A stretch of DNA of 64,000 nt, taken from positions 1-64,000 of the forward strand of contig NZ_NPML01000018.1 of assembly GCF_002252565.1 (NCBI RefSeq). The letters are read 5' to 3'. The notes under the pieces were generated by a model. That model made no database searches. It saw only the letters and a program-made list of their open reading frames with translations, and had not been told where the DNA came from. The translations under genes and the position numbers were made by a program. Position 1 is the stretch's first letter, and each line of letters opens with the position of its first letter. This document shows, piece after piece, positions 7,440 through 15,947 of this stretch. Origin of the DNA: Petroclostridium xylanilyticum. GTDB lineage: Bacteria; Bacillota; Clostridia; SK-Y3.

Positions 7440-7541
7440 TGTGACATGGGGACGGTTCTCTGTCACATGCTCTTTTTATGTGTCAGAAGAACCGTCCCCA
7501 TGGTTTAAGAACCGTCCCCATGGTTTAGTCCCCATGGTTTA
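7440..7541. repeat. GGGGACGGTTC hairpin element with two extra partial right halves
   Basis: The full hairpin is followed by two further fragments of decreasing length, each ending CCCCATGGTTTA. This suggests stepwise growth by slippage or repeated partial insertion. It starts at the outer edge of the 349-bp repeat. Confidence 0.85.
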
Positions 7542-7573
7542 TGTTTGATTATTTCAAAACTTTAAAATATAAT

Positions 7574-7591
7574 GGGTGGCCTTTGCCACCC
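7574..7591. other. Short perfect hairpin GGGTGGC-CTTT-GCCACCC
   Basis: A seven-base perfect stem with a four-base loop, in gene-free DNA between the riboswitch cassette and the MazF-like gene. There is no T tract on either side, so terminator activity is doubtful. Nothing else stands out in 7542-7684. Confidence 0.5.
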
Positions 7592-7684
7592 TAAGAAATA
7601 TAATGTGCTCAACCTTAATGCTGAGCTAAATACTTTCTTATTATATAATATTCCCCAGAATTATAAAAATAACCAAAAAAGATG

Positions 7685-7710
7685 AAAAGGACAATACAAA
7701 TTGTCCTTTT
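7685..7710 (-). terminator. Intrinsic terminator of the MazF-like gene
   Basis: AAAAGGACAAT pairs perfectly with ATTGTCCTTTT across an ACAA/TTGT loop. The A/T-rich flanks make it usable in both directions. It lies about 80 bases past the gene's stop. Confidence 0.75.
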
Positions 7711-7791
7711 CTAAAAAACGCTATTTTATAGCCACGTGCTTGACCATATATCAAGCTAAATAATTATCTTAATTTAATTATATGGGACTAG

Positions 7792-8499
7792 TTATGCCAT
7801 GTCAAGGTTTTTCTTTAATCTATCGCAAATTCGTTTTACTGCTTCAGGTTCTAGTTCTGCAACTTTGTGTATAAGACGCGCTTTATCTAAATAATGAATT
7901 TGCTCTGTTTTTGCCTTTGAAGGAATTTTATCTAACCTACCACTTTTTATATCTTTTAATTCTATTTTTTCATGTGGTGGATATAATTTTCCGCTACTTG
8001 ATATTGGTATGCAAACTACTGTATTGCCATATAAATTTCCTTTATTGTTTTGCACAATTAAAACAAGATGCTTATTATTTATTTCTTTTCCAATATTTTC
8101 CCCTAATTGGGCTAAATAAATATCTCCTCTTCTAGGTCTAATGGGATGAAATTTTTTCTTATCTTTATTCCTAATTTCCTCCTGCTCAGATGCTAATAAA
8201 TTAATATCTAATTTTTCATTTAACCAGTTACAATATCTTATACTATCACTGTGCTTTCTTTTGTTAATCCCTTGTTTTAATTTCATTATACAAGATTCTA
8301 GTATTTTGATTTCTTCTAATGATAAATCATTTAAACTTGGCGAAAGGTAATACTTTAAAACATTTATTAATTCATTAAAATCATTATCACAAGCCCTTTT
8401 TTTTATTTCAGAAAAGATACTATCTAATATAGAATTCTTCTCTTTTGTTAGTTCATTAATGCCATCTTTTTCTTCAAATGTTTCAAAATTAAATTCCAA
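7792..8499 (-). CDS. PemK/MazF-family toxin-like protein with long N-terminal extension
   Basis: A 235-residue protein. From about residue 118 it matches MazF/PemK endoribonuclease toxins: RPRRGDIYLAQLG, then KHLVLIVQNN and GNTVVCIPIS. MazF proteins are usually about 110-120 residues; the extra ~115 residues here are charged, probably helical, and not recognised. TTG at 8499 is chosen because GGGGGG lies about ten bases upstream. No classical MazE-like gene is adjacent; a 41-codon frame immediately upstream (8503-8628) overlaps the ribosome-site region and could be a partner. The extension might act as a built-in control domain, which is inference. Confidence 0.75.
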   Translation of the reverse strand: MEFNFETFEEKDGINELTKEKNSILDSIFSEIKKRACDNDFNELINVLKYYLSPSLNDLSLEEIKILESCIMKLKQGINKRKHSDSIRYCNWLNEKLDINLLASEQEEIRNKDKKKFHPIRPRRGDIYLAQLGENIGKEINNKHLVLIVQNNKGNLYGNTVVCIPISSSGKLYPPHEKIELKDIKSGRLDKIPSKAKTEQIHYLDKARLIHKVAELEPEAVKRICDRLKKNLDMA

Positions 8500-8502
8500 T
8501 TC

Positions 8503-8628
8503 TTATGTTCCCCCCTTTCTTACTAAAACCGATACCCTTGTCTTTGTTTTTAATAATAGAACAACGCTATTACTCTCTAACGTATAAAGCTCTGTGAGGT
8601 ATTCTCTCCAGAGCCTATATTCTTCCAC
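8503..8628 (-). CDS. Small 41-residue ORF upstream of the MazF-like gene (candidate partner)
   Basis: An open frame from GTG reads VEEYRLWREYLTELYTLE, then SVVLLLKTKTRVSVLVRKGG, ending in TAA four bases before the MazF-like start. The ribosome site of the downstream gene lies inside its last codons, an arrangement that often means translational coupling. No ribosome site is seen for its own start, and a hairpin element sits 27 bases upstream, so its 5' end may have been removed. It is not recognised as a known antitoxin. Confidence 0.35.
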   Translation of the reverse strand: MEEYRLWREYLTELYTLESNSVVLLLKTKTRVSVLVRKGGT

Positions 8629-8654
8629 ATTTTATACTATATCATTTTTCTTTA

Positions 8655-8754
8655 CATGACATGGGGACGGTTCGTCTGTCACATGCGCTTTTTATGTGAC
8701 TAAGGAACCGTCCCCGTGTCACATATGTGACTAAGGAACCGTCCCCGTGTCACA
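8655..8754. repeat. GGGGACGGTTC hairpin element with duplicated right half, overlapping hepT stop
   Basis: A complete hairpin is followed by a second ATGTGACTAAGGAACCG... half. The final GTGTCACAT provides the TGA of the HepT gene. Confidence 0.9.
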
Positions 8755-9160
8755 TATCAAGTTTTAAAACAATCTCTGCAAACGTTAATAAATCATCCAA
8801 ATGCAACGCAATAATTTTCTCAATGATTTTAATATTAATAGATTGATAATCATGCACTGCAATATTACGAAATCCTACCATAGCTTTTAATTTCGCAGCT
8901 AAATCATTATCAATAATATGATGCTCATAAAGAAAATCAAACGCATCCCTGCTATTCTGCGGCAAACCTAATGCCTTTTCAGACACAATATGCATCGCAA
9001 TGTCTATTGCCGCTTCACATGCTCTCTGAATATTTAGAATAATGGCATCCTGCTTTGTAAAATTGTTTAAGTTCTCAAGGTTGTTATCATATTCCTCGTG
9101 TATTCTCTTTATACAGCGCCGGATTATACTAACTTTGTTTAAAATAATATCAGTTGGCAT
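8750..9160 (-). CDS. hepT: HepT-like ribonuclease toxin (DUF86/HEPN)
   Basis: A 136-residue HEPN-domain protein of the HepT family, the RNase toxin of MntA-HepT systems. The catalytic R-X4-H-X-Y motif is seen as RNIAVHDY with R98, H103 and Y105. The start overlaps the end of the upstream nucleotidyltransferase gene by 11 bases, as usual for this operon. The last codons (LKLDM) and TGA are supplied by a GGGACGGTTC hairpin, so the native C-terminus may have been trimmed by a few residues; length is still normal. In known systems MntA adds AMP groups to the tyrosine of this motif to silence the toxin. Confidence 0.9.
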   Translation of the reverse strand: MPTDIILNKVSIIRRCIKRIHEEYDNNLENLNNFTKQDAIILNIQRACEAAIDIAMHIVSEKALGLPQNSRDAFDFLYEHHIIDNDLAAKLKAMVGFRNIAVHDYQSINIKIIEKIIALHLDDLLTFAEIVLKLDM

Positions 9161-9569
9161 AATCTACACCTCGTCCCTTTATCCTATCAATGACACACTG
9201 CCGTTCTTCATTCAATAAAGCATATTCCTTCAATGCCTTCATTTGAAATATCATTCTCTTATAAGGTTCTTTATCATAAATTACTTTTCCATTGGCAACA
9301 ATTTGTGCTTTAAAAACCGTAGACGCTTTATTTAGATCAATCAGATCTACTTCCCTACCTAATGTATCCGCAAGCTCCTGAGCAATCATAAAAACGTGAT
9401 ATTCATCACAGCTACAATTGCTCATAAACGCAATGTCAACATCACTATCATCCCTTAGTTTACCTTTTGCTGCAGAACCAAATAGGATGGTAAAATCCGG
9501 CGACAGCTTATCTTTTAATAAATCATTAATTTTCTCTATATCGGTTGATTCTAAACTTCTATTTTTCAT
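9150..9569 (-). CDS. mntA: MntA-type minimal nucleotidyltransferase antitoxin
   Basis: About 139 residues of the Pol-beta-like minimal nucleotidyltransferase family. The GS-X10-D-X-D motif is complete (GSAAKGKLRDDSDVD), with a third acidic residue in VDLIDL. It is the antitoxin of the HepT pair: it AMPylates the HEPN toxin. ATG at 9569 is about ten bases from GGGA; GTG at 9578 is an alternative. It overlaps hepT by 11 bases. The pair lies between murJ and wzz, separated from murJ by a hairpin element. Confidence 0.9.
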   Translation of the reverse strand: MKNRSLESTDIEKINDLLKDKLSPDFTILFGSAAKGKLRDDSDVDIAFMSNCSCDEYHVFMIAQELADTLGREVDLIDLNKASTVFKAQIVANGKVIYDKEPYKRMIFQMKALKEYALLNEERQCVIDRIKGRGVDYAN

Positions 9570-9599
9570 CCTAATCACATCCCGATTCCTGTTATTCTG

Positions 9600-9668
9600 T
9601 GTGTCATGGGGACGGTTCGTCTGTCACCTGCGCTTTTTATGTGACTGAGGAACCGTCCCCATGACACA
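9600..9668. repeat. GGGGACGGTTC hairpin element with variant closing stem
   Basis: The core arms are standard, but the outer stem is TGTGTCAT/ATGACACA, not the more common TGTGACAT/ATGTCACA. Both strands of the stem change together. A further right half-copy (AAGAACCGTCCCC) lies at 9752-9764. Confidence 0.9.
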
Positions 9669-9784
9669 TCTCCACTCTCGCTGTCCTTGGCATTTCTTCC
9701 ACCCCATTTACCTCCTCTCAATTTATCTTATCATAGTATTAAATTCAATTCAAGAACCGTCCCCAAATTCACCCCCAATGCGCT

Positions 9785-11308
9785 TTAAACTGCAGCACCT
9801 TTCAACTTTCTCTTAAGTACGTTTACCATTGTGTCAACTTCTTCTATATTCATAAAGTAAATAATTATAAAATAGGTTAATGTACCTATTCCTATTGAAA
9901 TGATTAAAGATAAATTAGCGTTTATACTGTTAAGCAATGCATTATAAGAAACCTTTGCTATTATCCCCATCACCAATGAAGCACACAGGATTTTTACAAA
10001 GGAAATGGTTATGTTCTTCATGCCATATGGACCAATCTTTTTTCTTAAGCTGATAAATAATAATACGGTACAAAATATAGCCGATATACTTGTTGCTAAA
10101 GCAAGCCCTCCTATACCTAAAAATTTAGATAGAATGATGTTTAAAATAATATTCATACCCATGGCTATAGCAGCATTCATCATAGGTGTCCTGGTGTCGT
10201 GCAGGGAATAAAATGCTCTTGATAGCACTTCCCTTAAACCAAAACCAATCATACCCATGGAGTAAAAGAATAAAGCATAAGAAGTCATAAATATGGCATT
10301 GGTATCAAACGCCCCTCTGCCAAATAAAAGTCTAACCACTGGTCCTGCAAAAATCATAGCTCCAACAGTAGTGGGTATGACTAACAAATTAATAGAGCTT
10401 ACAGCTTCTGACAGAGATTTTTTAAGCCCGGTCATATTGTTTTCCGCTGCCATTTTGGAGATCATAGGATACATGACAGTAGCAATTGATGAGACAAATA
10501 TCCCCTGCACGAACCCATTAAGCCTGTTGGCATAGTTAAGAGCAGATATCCCACCTTCAGCTATTTGAGAAGCCAAGGTCCTGTCCACCAAAGTATTGAT
10601 TTGATTGACCGATACCCCTATTATTACCGGAAGGGCTATACAGGCCATAGTCTTTATATGTTCATCTCTTATGTTTAAAACAAACTTATATCTATATCCT
10701 TTTTTATATACATATGGTAATACAAAAAATAATTGAGATGCAATTGCTGTCACGCTGCCTATGGCTAATACGAATATATTCGTCTTAGCACTTAAAAATA
10801 TAAATAGTATTACCAAAAAATTAAAAGGGAATCCCACAAGTGCAGGAATAGTATAGTTCCCTTTTATTTGAAGAAATCCATTAAATACATATGCAAGTCC
10901 TGTAAAGTATATCCCAAATAAACTTATTCTTGTCAACTTAACAGCTAATGCTAAAGTTTCTCCTTCAAAACCTGATGCAAAAACTTTTACTATTGGATTA
11001 GTAAATAAAAGTCCTAGAATCACTATGATAGTACAAATTACTATTAATACATTTACAAGATTATTAGTATATCTATTGGCCTCTTTTATCCCATTACTAT
11101 TTTCTATTTTGCTGTACATGGGAATATAACCTGTAGTTATACCTGTCCCTATAAAAGCAAATATCACCATCGGTATAGTAGTAGATATTAAATAGGCATC
11201 ACTAATATTAGATGCTCCGTAAAAGTATGATAGCGTAATATCTCTAGCAAAACCAAATATTTTCGAAAGTATTGTGATTAACATTAAAAGCATTGCCATT
11301 TTTTTCAT
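9785..11308 (-). CDS. murJ: MurJ/MviN-family lipid-linked oligosaccharide flippase
   Basis: A 507-residue polytopic membrane protein of the MurJ/MviN family in the MATE/MOP superfamily, with about 14 hydrophobic segments. The start (SKIFGFARDITLSYFYGAS) and the internal NQINTLVDRTLAS segment are characteristic. Canonical MurJ flips lipid II; as the last gene of a polysaccharide operon that otherwise lacks a Wzx, it more likely flips the undecaprenyl-linked repeat unit, but this is inference from context. ATG at 11308 has GAGGT about eight bases upstream. It follows rfbD after 89 bases. Confidence 0.88.
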   Translation of the reverse strand: MKKMAMLLMLITILSKIFGFARDITLSYFYGASNISDAYLISTTIPMVIFAFIGTGITTGYIPMYSKIENSNGIKEANRYTNNLVNVLIVICTIIVILGLLFTNPIVKVFASGFEGETLALAVKLTRISLFGIYFTGLAYVFNGFLQIKGNYTIPALVGFPFNFLVILFIFLSAKTNIFVLAIGSVTAIASQLFFVLPYVYKKGYRYKFVLNIRDEHIKTMACIALPVIIGVSVNQINTLVDRTLASQIAEGGISALNYANRLNGFVQGIFVSSIATVMYPMISKMAAENNMTGLKKSLSEAVSSINLLVIPTTVGAMIFAGPVVRLLFGRGAFDTNAIFMTSYALFFYSMGMIGFGLREVLSRAFYSLHDTRTPMMNAAIAMGMNIILNIILSKFLGIGGLALATSISAIFCTVLLFISLRKKIGPYGMKNITISFVKILCASLVMGIIAKVSYNALLNSINANLSLIISIGIGTLTYFIIIYFMNIEEVDTMVNVLKRKLKGAAV

Positions 11309-11397
11309 GTGTTTTACCTCTATTACTTTAACGGTGTTTTCAAATATTTTATATTAAAATCACTCTAACTCAAATAGTAATATCCCAGTGCCTATCA

Positions 11398-12255
11398 CTA
11401 TTTTTCGTTTACTAAATCCAATTCGTCTAAATACCTTTTTAAAGCATCCTTCCATTCAGGAAGCCTTGTAAACAAAGACCTATCAAGACTCTTTTTTGAC
11501 ATTCGTGAATTTTTCGGCCTTATTGCTTTTGTTGGATACTCTTCTGTACTTATAGGATTAACACACACATCAAGTCCAGTTAAATTAAATATTTCTTTGG
11601 CAAACTCGTGCCAGCTGCAATAACCTTCATTTGTGGCATGATACGTCCCATATTTGTTTGTAACAGACATATCTGTTATAAGACGTGCAACGTCAAAAGT
11701 ATATGTTGGAGAGCCTATTTGGTCACAGACAACATTCAGTTGTTTTCTTTCTTTTCCTAGTGTCAGCATAGTCTTTACAAAATTATTTCCGTTCTTTCCG
11801 AACACCCATGAAATTCTGATTATAAATGCTTTATCGACCAGTCTCTTAACTTCGAGCTCACCTTCATATTTAGTTTGACCATAGTAGTTTATAGGGGCAG
11901 GCATATCAGTTACTTCATATGGCACTTCTCCTTTACCATCAAAAACGTAGTCAGTGCTAATATATACCATCTTTGCTCCTACCTCCGAACAAGCCTGAGC
12001 AACATATCTGGTTCCAAGTACATTTACGGCATAACACACAGCTCTGTCTTCTTCTGCTCTATCAACTGCGGTATATGCAGCACAGTGAACAACTATATCA
12101 GGTCTATAGTTTCTAATAAAGTCCATAGTCTGTCTTTCATCGGTAAGATCAAATTTTTCTTTATCTACCCCAAGGCATTCAACATTTAAACTCTTAAACC
12201 TTTTTACAACATCATATCCAAGCTGACCTTTAACCCCTGTCACAAGAACTTTCAA
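11398..12255 (-). CDS. rfbD: dTDP-4-dehydrorhamnose reductase
   Basis: A 285-residue short-chain reductase that makes dTDP-L-rhamnose from dTDP-4-keto-rhamnose, the last step of the pathway. Seen: the N-terminal nucleotide-binding GVKGQLG (residues 7-13), the STDYVFDGKG segment with the active serine region, and YYGQTKYEGE containing the catalytic Y-X3-K. The start is TTG, chosen because AGGTG lies correctly upstream. It follows rfbB after 62 bases and completes a contiguous rfbA-C-B-D set. Confidence 0.95.
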   Translation of the reverse strand: MKVLVTGVKGQLGYDVVKRFKSLNVECLGVDKEKFDLTDERQTMDFIRNYRPDIVVHCAAYTAVDRAEEDRAVCYAVNVLGTRYVAQACSEVGAKMVYISTDYVFDGKGEVPYEVTDMPAPINYYGQTKYEGELEVKRLVDKAFIIRISWVFGKNGNNFVKTMLTLGKERKQLNVVCDQIGSPTYTFDVARLITDMSVTNKYGTYHATNEGYCSWHEFAKEIFNLTGLDVCVNPISTEEYPTKAIRPKNSRMSKKSLDRSLFTRLPEWKDALKRYLDELDLVNEK

Positions 12256-12317
12256 ATAGCATCACCTTTATTCCTTTATTTTTGTAAATCTGTTAACCAG
12301 TCTGATTATAAACACAA

Positions 12318-13352
12318 TTAACCGGCAATTACCTGCCTGTTGCCATACATCTTTTCATAATAGCTGCTGTACTCACCGTTAATAATATTTTTCCACCATT
12401 TACTATTTTGAAGATACCATTTTATGGTCATCCTTATTCCTTCATCAAATTTAACTTGTGGCTTCCATCCAAGTTCCCTTTGGATTTTCGATGAATCGAT
12501 GGCATATCTAAGATCATGACCTGGCCTGTCAGTAACAAAGGTAATAAGAGAGTCTGGTTTTCCAAGTTCCTTTAAAATTGTCTTTACAACCTCAAGGTTA
12601 GTCCTCTCGTTATGTCCTCCTACATTATATACCTCACCTTCGGTACCTTTATGTATAATGAGGTCAATTGCACTACAATGATCTTCGACATAGAGCCAAT
12701 CTCTTACATTTTCACCTTTACCATAAACCGGTAGGGGTTGATCATTAAGAGCCCGTGAAATCATAAGTGGAATAAGTTTTTCCGGGAAATGATATGGACC
12801 ATAGTTGTTGGAACATCTGGATATTGTTACAGGAAGTTTGAAAGTCCTATAGTATGATAGTACCAGCAAGTCAGCAGAAGCCTTTGAAGCAGAATAGGGT
12901 GAGGATGTATGTATCGGACTTTCTTCAGTAAAGAACAGGTCAGGTCTATCAAGAGGAAGATCGCCATAAACTTCATCTGTCGAAACTTGATGATATCTTT
13001 TTATCCCGTATTTACGACAAGCATCCATAAGTACCTGTGTCCCAAAGACATTAGTTCTCAGGAATATGCCAGGGTTCTCAATAGACCTGTCAACATGAGA
13101 TTCAGCTGCAAAATTAACTACAATATCAAATTTTTCTTCTTCAAATAAATCAAATATAAACTCCCTATCAGCAATATCTCCTTTTACAAATTTAAAATTA
13201 GGGTTGTCCAACACAGGTTCTAATGTAAATAAATTACCTGCATATGTAAGTAAATCTAAACATACAATTCTATAATTTGGATACTTCTTTAACATATAAA
13301 ATATAAAATTGCTACCAATAAAACCAGCTCCACCAGTAACTAATAAATTCAT
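12318..13352 (-). CDS. rfbB: dTDP-glucose 4,6-dehydratase
   Basis: A 344-residue extended SDR enzyme that converts dTDP-glucose to dTDP-4-keto-6-deoxyglucose. GGAGFIG (7-13) binds NAD, STDEVYG (124-130) carries the family Thr-Asp-Glu catalytic group, and Y153/K157 form the Y-X3-K pair. ATG has GGGGG about nine bases upstream. It lies 12 bases after rfbC. Confidence 0.96.
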   Translation of the reverse strand: MNLLVTGGAGFIGSNFIFYMLKKYPNYRIVCLDLLTYAGNLFTLEPVLDNPNFKFVKGDIADREFIFDLFEEEKFDIVVNFAAESHVDRSIENPGIFLRTNVFGTQVLMDACRKYGIKRYHQVSTDEVYGDLPLDRPDLFFTEESPIHTSSPYSASKASADLLVLSYYRTFKLPVTISRCSNNYGPYHFPEKLIPLMISRALNDQPLPVYGKGENVRDWLYVEDHCSAIDLIIHKGTEGEVYNVGGHNERTNLEVVKTILKELGKPDSLITFVTDRPGHDLRYAIDSSKIQRELGWKPQVKFDEGIRMTIKWYLQNSKWWKNIINGEYSSYYEKMYGNRQVIAG

Positions 13353-13364
13353 TGAACTGTCCCC

Positions 13365-13922
13365 CTATTCATTATATTCAAAATTATGATCACTATCTTT
13401 AAGTAAAGGTGCTTTTAAATCTTTTTCTGAAAGAATAGGATTATCAATTCCCCAATCTATTCCTATATCAGGATCATCATATCTAATACTGCGATCATGC
13501 TCTTGAGAATAATATTCGTCTACTTTATATTGTACTTCCACATTATCTGTTAATGTAAGAAATCCGTGTGCAAAACCCTTTGGAATTAATAGCTGCTTTT
13601 TGTTTTCCTCTGAAAGCTCAACAGATATCCATTGTTTATATGTTGGTGAACCTTTTCTTATATCTACAGCCACATCTAAAATTCTACCCTTTGTACAACG
13701 AACAAGCTTTGTTTGAGCTATAGGATTAATTTGAAAATGTAATCCTCTTATAGTTCCTTTTTTAGCCGATAACGAATGATTATCTTGAACAAAATCTATA
13801 TCTATTCCATTTTTTTTAAATTTAATTTTAGAGTAACTTTCCATAAACCAACCACGATGATCTCCAAAAACTTTAGGTTCTATAATGTATACTCCTTCTA
13901 ACTTAGTTTTTATTATTCTCAA
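13365..13922 (-). CDS. rfbC: dTDP-4-dehydrorhamnose 3,5-epimerase
   Basis: A 185-residue cupin epimerase, third enzyme of dTDP-rhamnose synthesis. GTIRGLHFQ holds the catalytic base H62; DNHSLS and RCTKGRILDVAVDIR are family motifs, and VQYKVDEYYS holds the catalytic tyrosine. The start is TTG with GAGGTGAT just upstream. It lies between rfbA and rfbB with short gaps. Confidence 0.96.
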   Translation of the reverse strand: MRIIKTKLEGVYIIEPKVFGDHRGWFMESYSKIKFKKNGIDIDFVQDNHSLSAKKGTIRGLHFQINPIAQTKLVRCTKGRILDVAVDIRKGSPTYKQWISVELSEENKKQLLIPKGFAHGFLTLTDNVEVQYKVDEYYSQEHDRSIRYDDPDIGIDWGIDNPILSEKDLKAPLLKDSDHNFEYNE

Positions 13923-13956
13923 AATATCACCTCAATTTCTAAGTCAACCTTATAGT

Positions 13957-14847
13957 TTAATATCTAATTTTTCCTTCAGCTACCTTTGTAAGGTGTTGAC
14001 CATAAGGAGACTTGCCATATCTGTTTGCTGATTCTAATAGTTGTGCTTTTGAAATCCACTTATTTATATATGCAATTTCTTCAAGAGCAGCTATTTTTAT
14101 TCCCTGTCTTTTCTCAATCATTCTTACAAACTCAGCTGCCTCAACAAGGGTATCCATAGTACCAGTATCAAGCCAGGCAAAACCTCTTCCAAGAAGTTTT
14201 ACATCCAAATCCCCTTGTTCTAAATATAACTTATTTAAATCAGTTATCTCCAGCTCTCCTCTTGCACTGGGTTTTAATGTTTTTGCATATTCAACCACAC
14301 GATTGTCATAAAAGTATAAACCTGTAACTGCGTAGTTTGACTTTGGATTTTTAGGCTTTTCTTCTATTGAAATAACTTTGCCATCATCATCAAATTCAAC
14401 AACTCCAAATCGTTCGGGGTCATCAACATAATAACCGAAAACAGTCGCCCTCCCTTTATTTTCAACTGCTTCTTTTAAAATCTTTCCAAAGTTATTGCCA
14501 TAAAAGATGTTATCTCCAAGAATTAAAGCGCAGTCATCATTGCCAATAAACTCTTCGCCAATAATAAATGCTTGAGCAAGTCCGTCTGGTGACGGCTGTT
14601 CTGCATAAGATAAATTAATGCCAAATTGACTACCATCCCCTAATAGTCTTTTAAAGTTTGGTAAATCAACAGGAGTTGATATTATTAAAATATCTCTAAT
14701 ACCAGCTAACATCAATATAGATAATGGATAATAAATCATAGGTTTATCGTAAACAGGTAGAAGCTGTTTACTTGTTACCATTGTTAAAGGATAAAGTCGG
14801 GTTCCTGAGCCACCAGCTAGGATTATCCCTTTTGTTTTTTTTATCAT
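13957..14847 (-). CDS. rfbA: Glucose-1-phosphate thymidylyltransferase
   Basis: A 296-residue nucleotidyltransferase that makes dTDP-glucose. [16 protein letters not shown] is the signature loop, followed by the uridylyl-transferase-like [11 protein letters not shown] and [19 protein letters not shown]. The ATG at 14847 is preferred over ATG at 14853 because AGGAGG is nine bases from it and only three from the other. It opens the rhamnose gene block, 47 bases after the glycosyltransferase gene. Confidence 0.95.
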   Translation of the reverse strand: MIKKTKGIILAGGSGTRLYPLTMVTSKQLLPVYDKPMIYYPLSILMLAGIRDILIISTPVDLPNFKRLLGDGSQFGINLSYAEQPSPDGLAQAFIIGEEFIGNDDCALILGDNIFYGNNFGKILKEAVENKGRATVFGYYVDDPERFGVVEFDDDGKVISIEEKPKNPKSNYAVTGLYFYDNRVVEYAKTLKPSARGELEITDLNKLYLEQGDLDVKLLGRGFAWLDTGTMDTLVEAAEFVRMIEKRQGIKIAALEEIAYINKWISKAQLLESANRYGKSPYGQHLTKVAEGKIRY

Positions 14848-14894
14848 TAACATCTACCTCCTAAATCAAATCGTCAATAATCTATAGAAATGTC

Positions 14895-15947
14895 TTAATC
14901 TATTATTGCATTTTCAACAAATTTTACATATCTTTTACCCCATACTTGATATGAATAGTTTTTTTCTATCCTGTCTCTTCCTTTAGAGCCTAGCCTAATG
15001 CGCATATCTTTGTCTTCTAATAATGTTTTTAGATACTCATACCAATCTTCATGGTCCTTTGCAATAAATCCCGTTTCTCCGTGTATAATAATTTCTTCAT
15101 TGGCTGGTGAAGATGATGCTACTACTGGTAAAAAAGATGCCATATATTGAATACATTTAAAACCACATTTACCACGTTCCCATAATGTGTCCTCTAGTGG
15201 CATTATTCCTATATCACTGGAATATAAATATTCAAATTCCTTATCTTCAAACCACTGTAAACACTCTATATTGACTCCTTTGATATCTATAACACTACCT
15301 ATTACTCTTAATTTAAAATTAAACTCTTTGCTCAGCTCAATTAATACTTGTTGTACAGTATATAAATATTTAACTGTAGATGGAGAACCTATCCAAACAA
15401 TAATTGGTATATCATTAATCCTCTTTCGAATGTTTTGGATTGAGTACTTTTCCATATCAACTACTGTTGGTAAGTATTTTAACTTGCCTTGGGTTATTTC
15501 CTGCCAGTACCACTTATTACCCACTGTTGTTAATATAGCACTTCTAGATAATTTATTTATCTTATTACCTAGCAATATTCTTTTTATAAAATTGACTTTA
15601 TATCTAGTACTTATAGCATCATCAAAATCTAACGTATATCTACTACCCACCAAAAGCATTCTTTCTATAAAATATGGAAAATATGGGAATAATTCTTTTT
15701 CGATTATTAATACATCATATTTAGCCTTATATAGTAAAAGATATTTAACTCGATTTAAAATATCTGTTAGTATTTTTATATAATTTTTAGATTTTTTCTT
15801 ATATAAATTACTAACATATCCATCATGAAAGAGAGGCTTTATTGTTATCTCATATCCCGCATTTTTAAAGTATTTTATATAGTTGTGTGTTCTATATCTA
15901 GAACTAGGTCCTTCTTTGTGGTATTTAGGAAGAAAAAGTATTCTCAT
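14895..15947 (-). CDS. Glycosyltransferase, GT4-like (group 1)
   Basis: 350 residues with a GT-B fold pattern: N-terminal MRILFLPKYH, a central ...PIIVWIGSPSTVKYL that begins the C-terminal domain, and the donor-binding segment GIMPLEDTLWERGKCGFK with a downstream SSSPANEEIIIHGETGFIA. It probably adds one sugar to the lipid-linked repeat unit; donor and acceptor cannot be assigned. Its start overlaps the stop of the preceding GT2 gene by ATGA, so the two are translationally coupled. Confidence 0.85.
   Translation of the reverse strand: MRILFLPKYHKEGPSSRYRTHNYIKYFKNAGYEITIKPLFHDGYVSNLYKKKSKNYIKILTDILNRVKYLLLYKAKYDVLIIEKELFPYFPYFIERMLLVGSRYTLDFDDAISTRYKVNFIKRILLGNKINKLSRSAILTTVGNKWYWQEITQGKLKYLPTVVDMEKYSIQNIRKRINDIPIIVWIGSPSTVKYLYTVQQVLIELSKEFNFKLRVIGSVIDIKGVNIECLQWFEDKEFEYLYSSDIGIMPLEDTLWERGKCGFKCIQYMASFLPVVASSSPANEEIIIHGETGFIAKDHEDWYEYLKTLLEDKDMRIRLGSKGRDRIEKNYSYQVWGKRYVKFVENAIID

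Larger units (their letters stand above)
7102..7450. repeat. 349-bp direct repeat, right copy (regulatory cassette)
   Basis: Identical by eye to 110-458. Here the cassette sits directly upstream of wzz. The two copies bracket about 6.6 kb. The stretch 7003-7101 is an AT-rich leader with no gene seen. Confidence 0.95.

Noticed and set aside
9785-11308. Considered whether the MurJ-family gene is a Wzx flippase of the PST family
   Set aside because: The N-terminal signature is MurJ/MviN type; a Wzx-like role is possible from context only.
15187-15783. 198-codon plus-strand frame
   Set aside because: It is antisense to the GT4 gene; the minus-strand frame has clear GT-B motifs and coupling to its neighbour.
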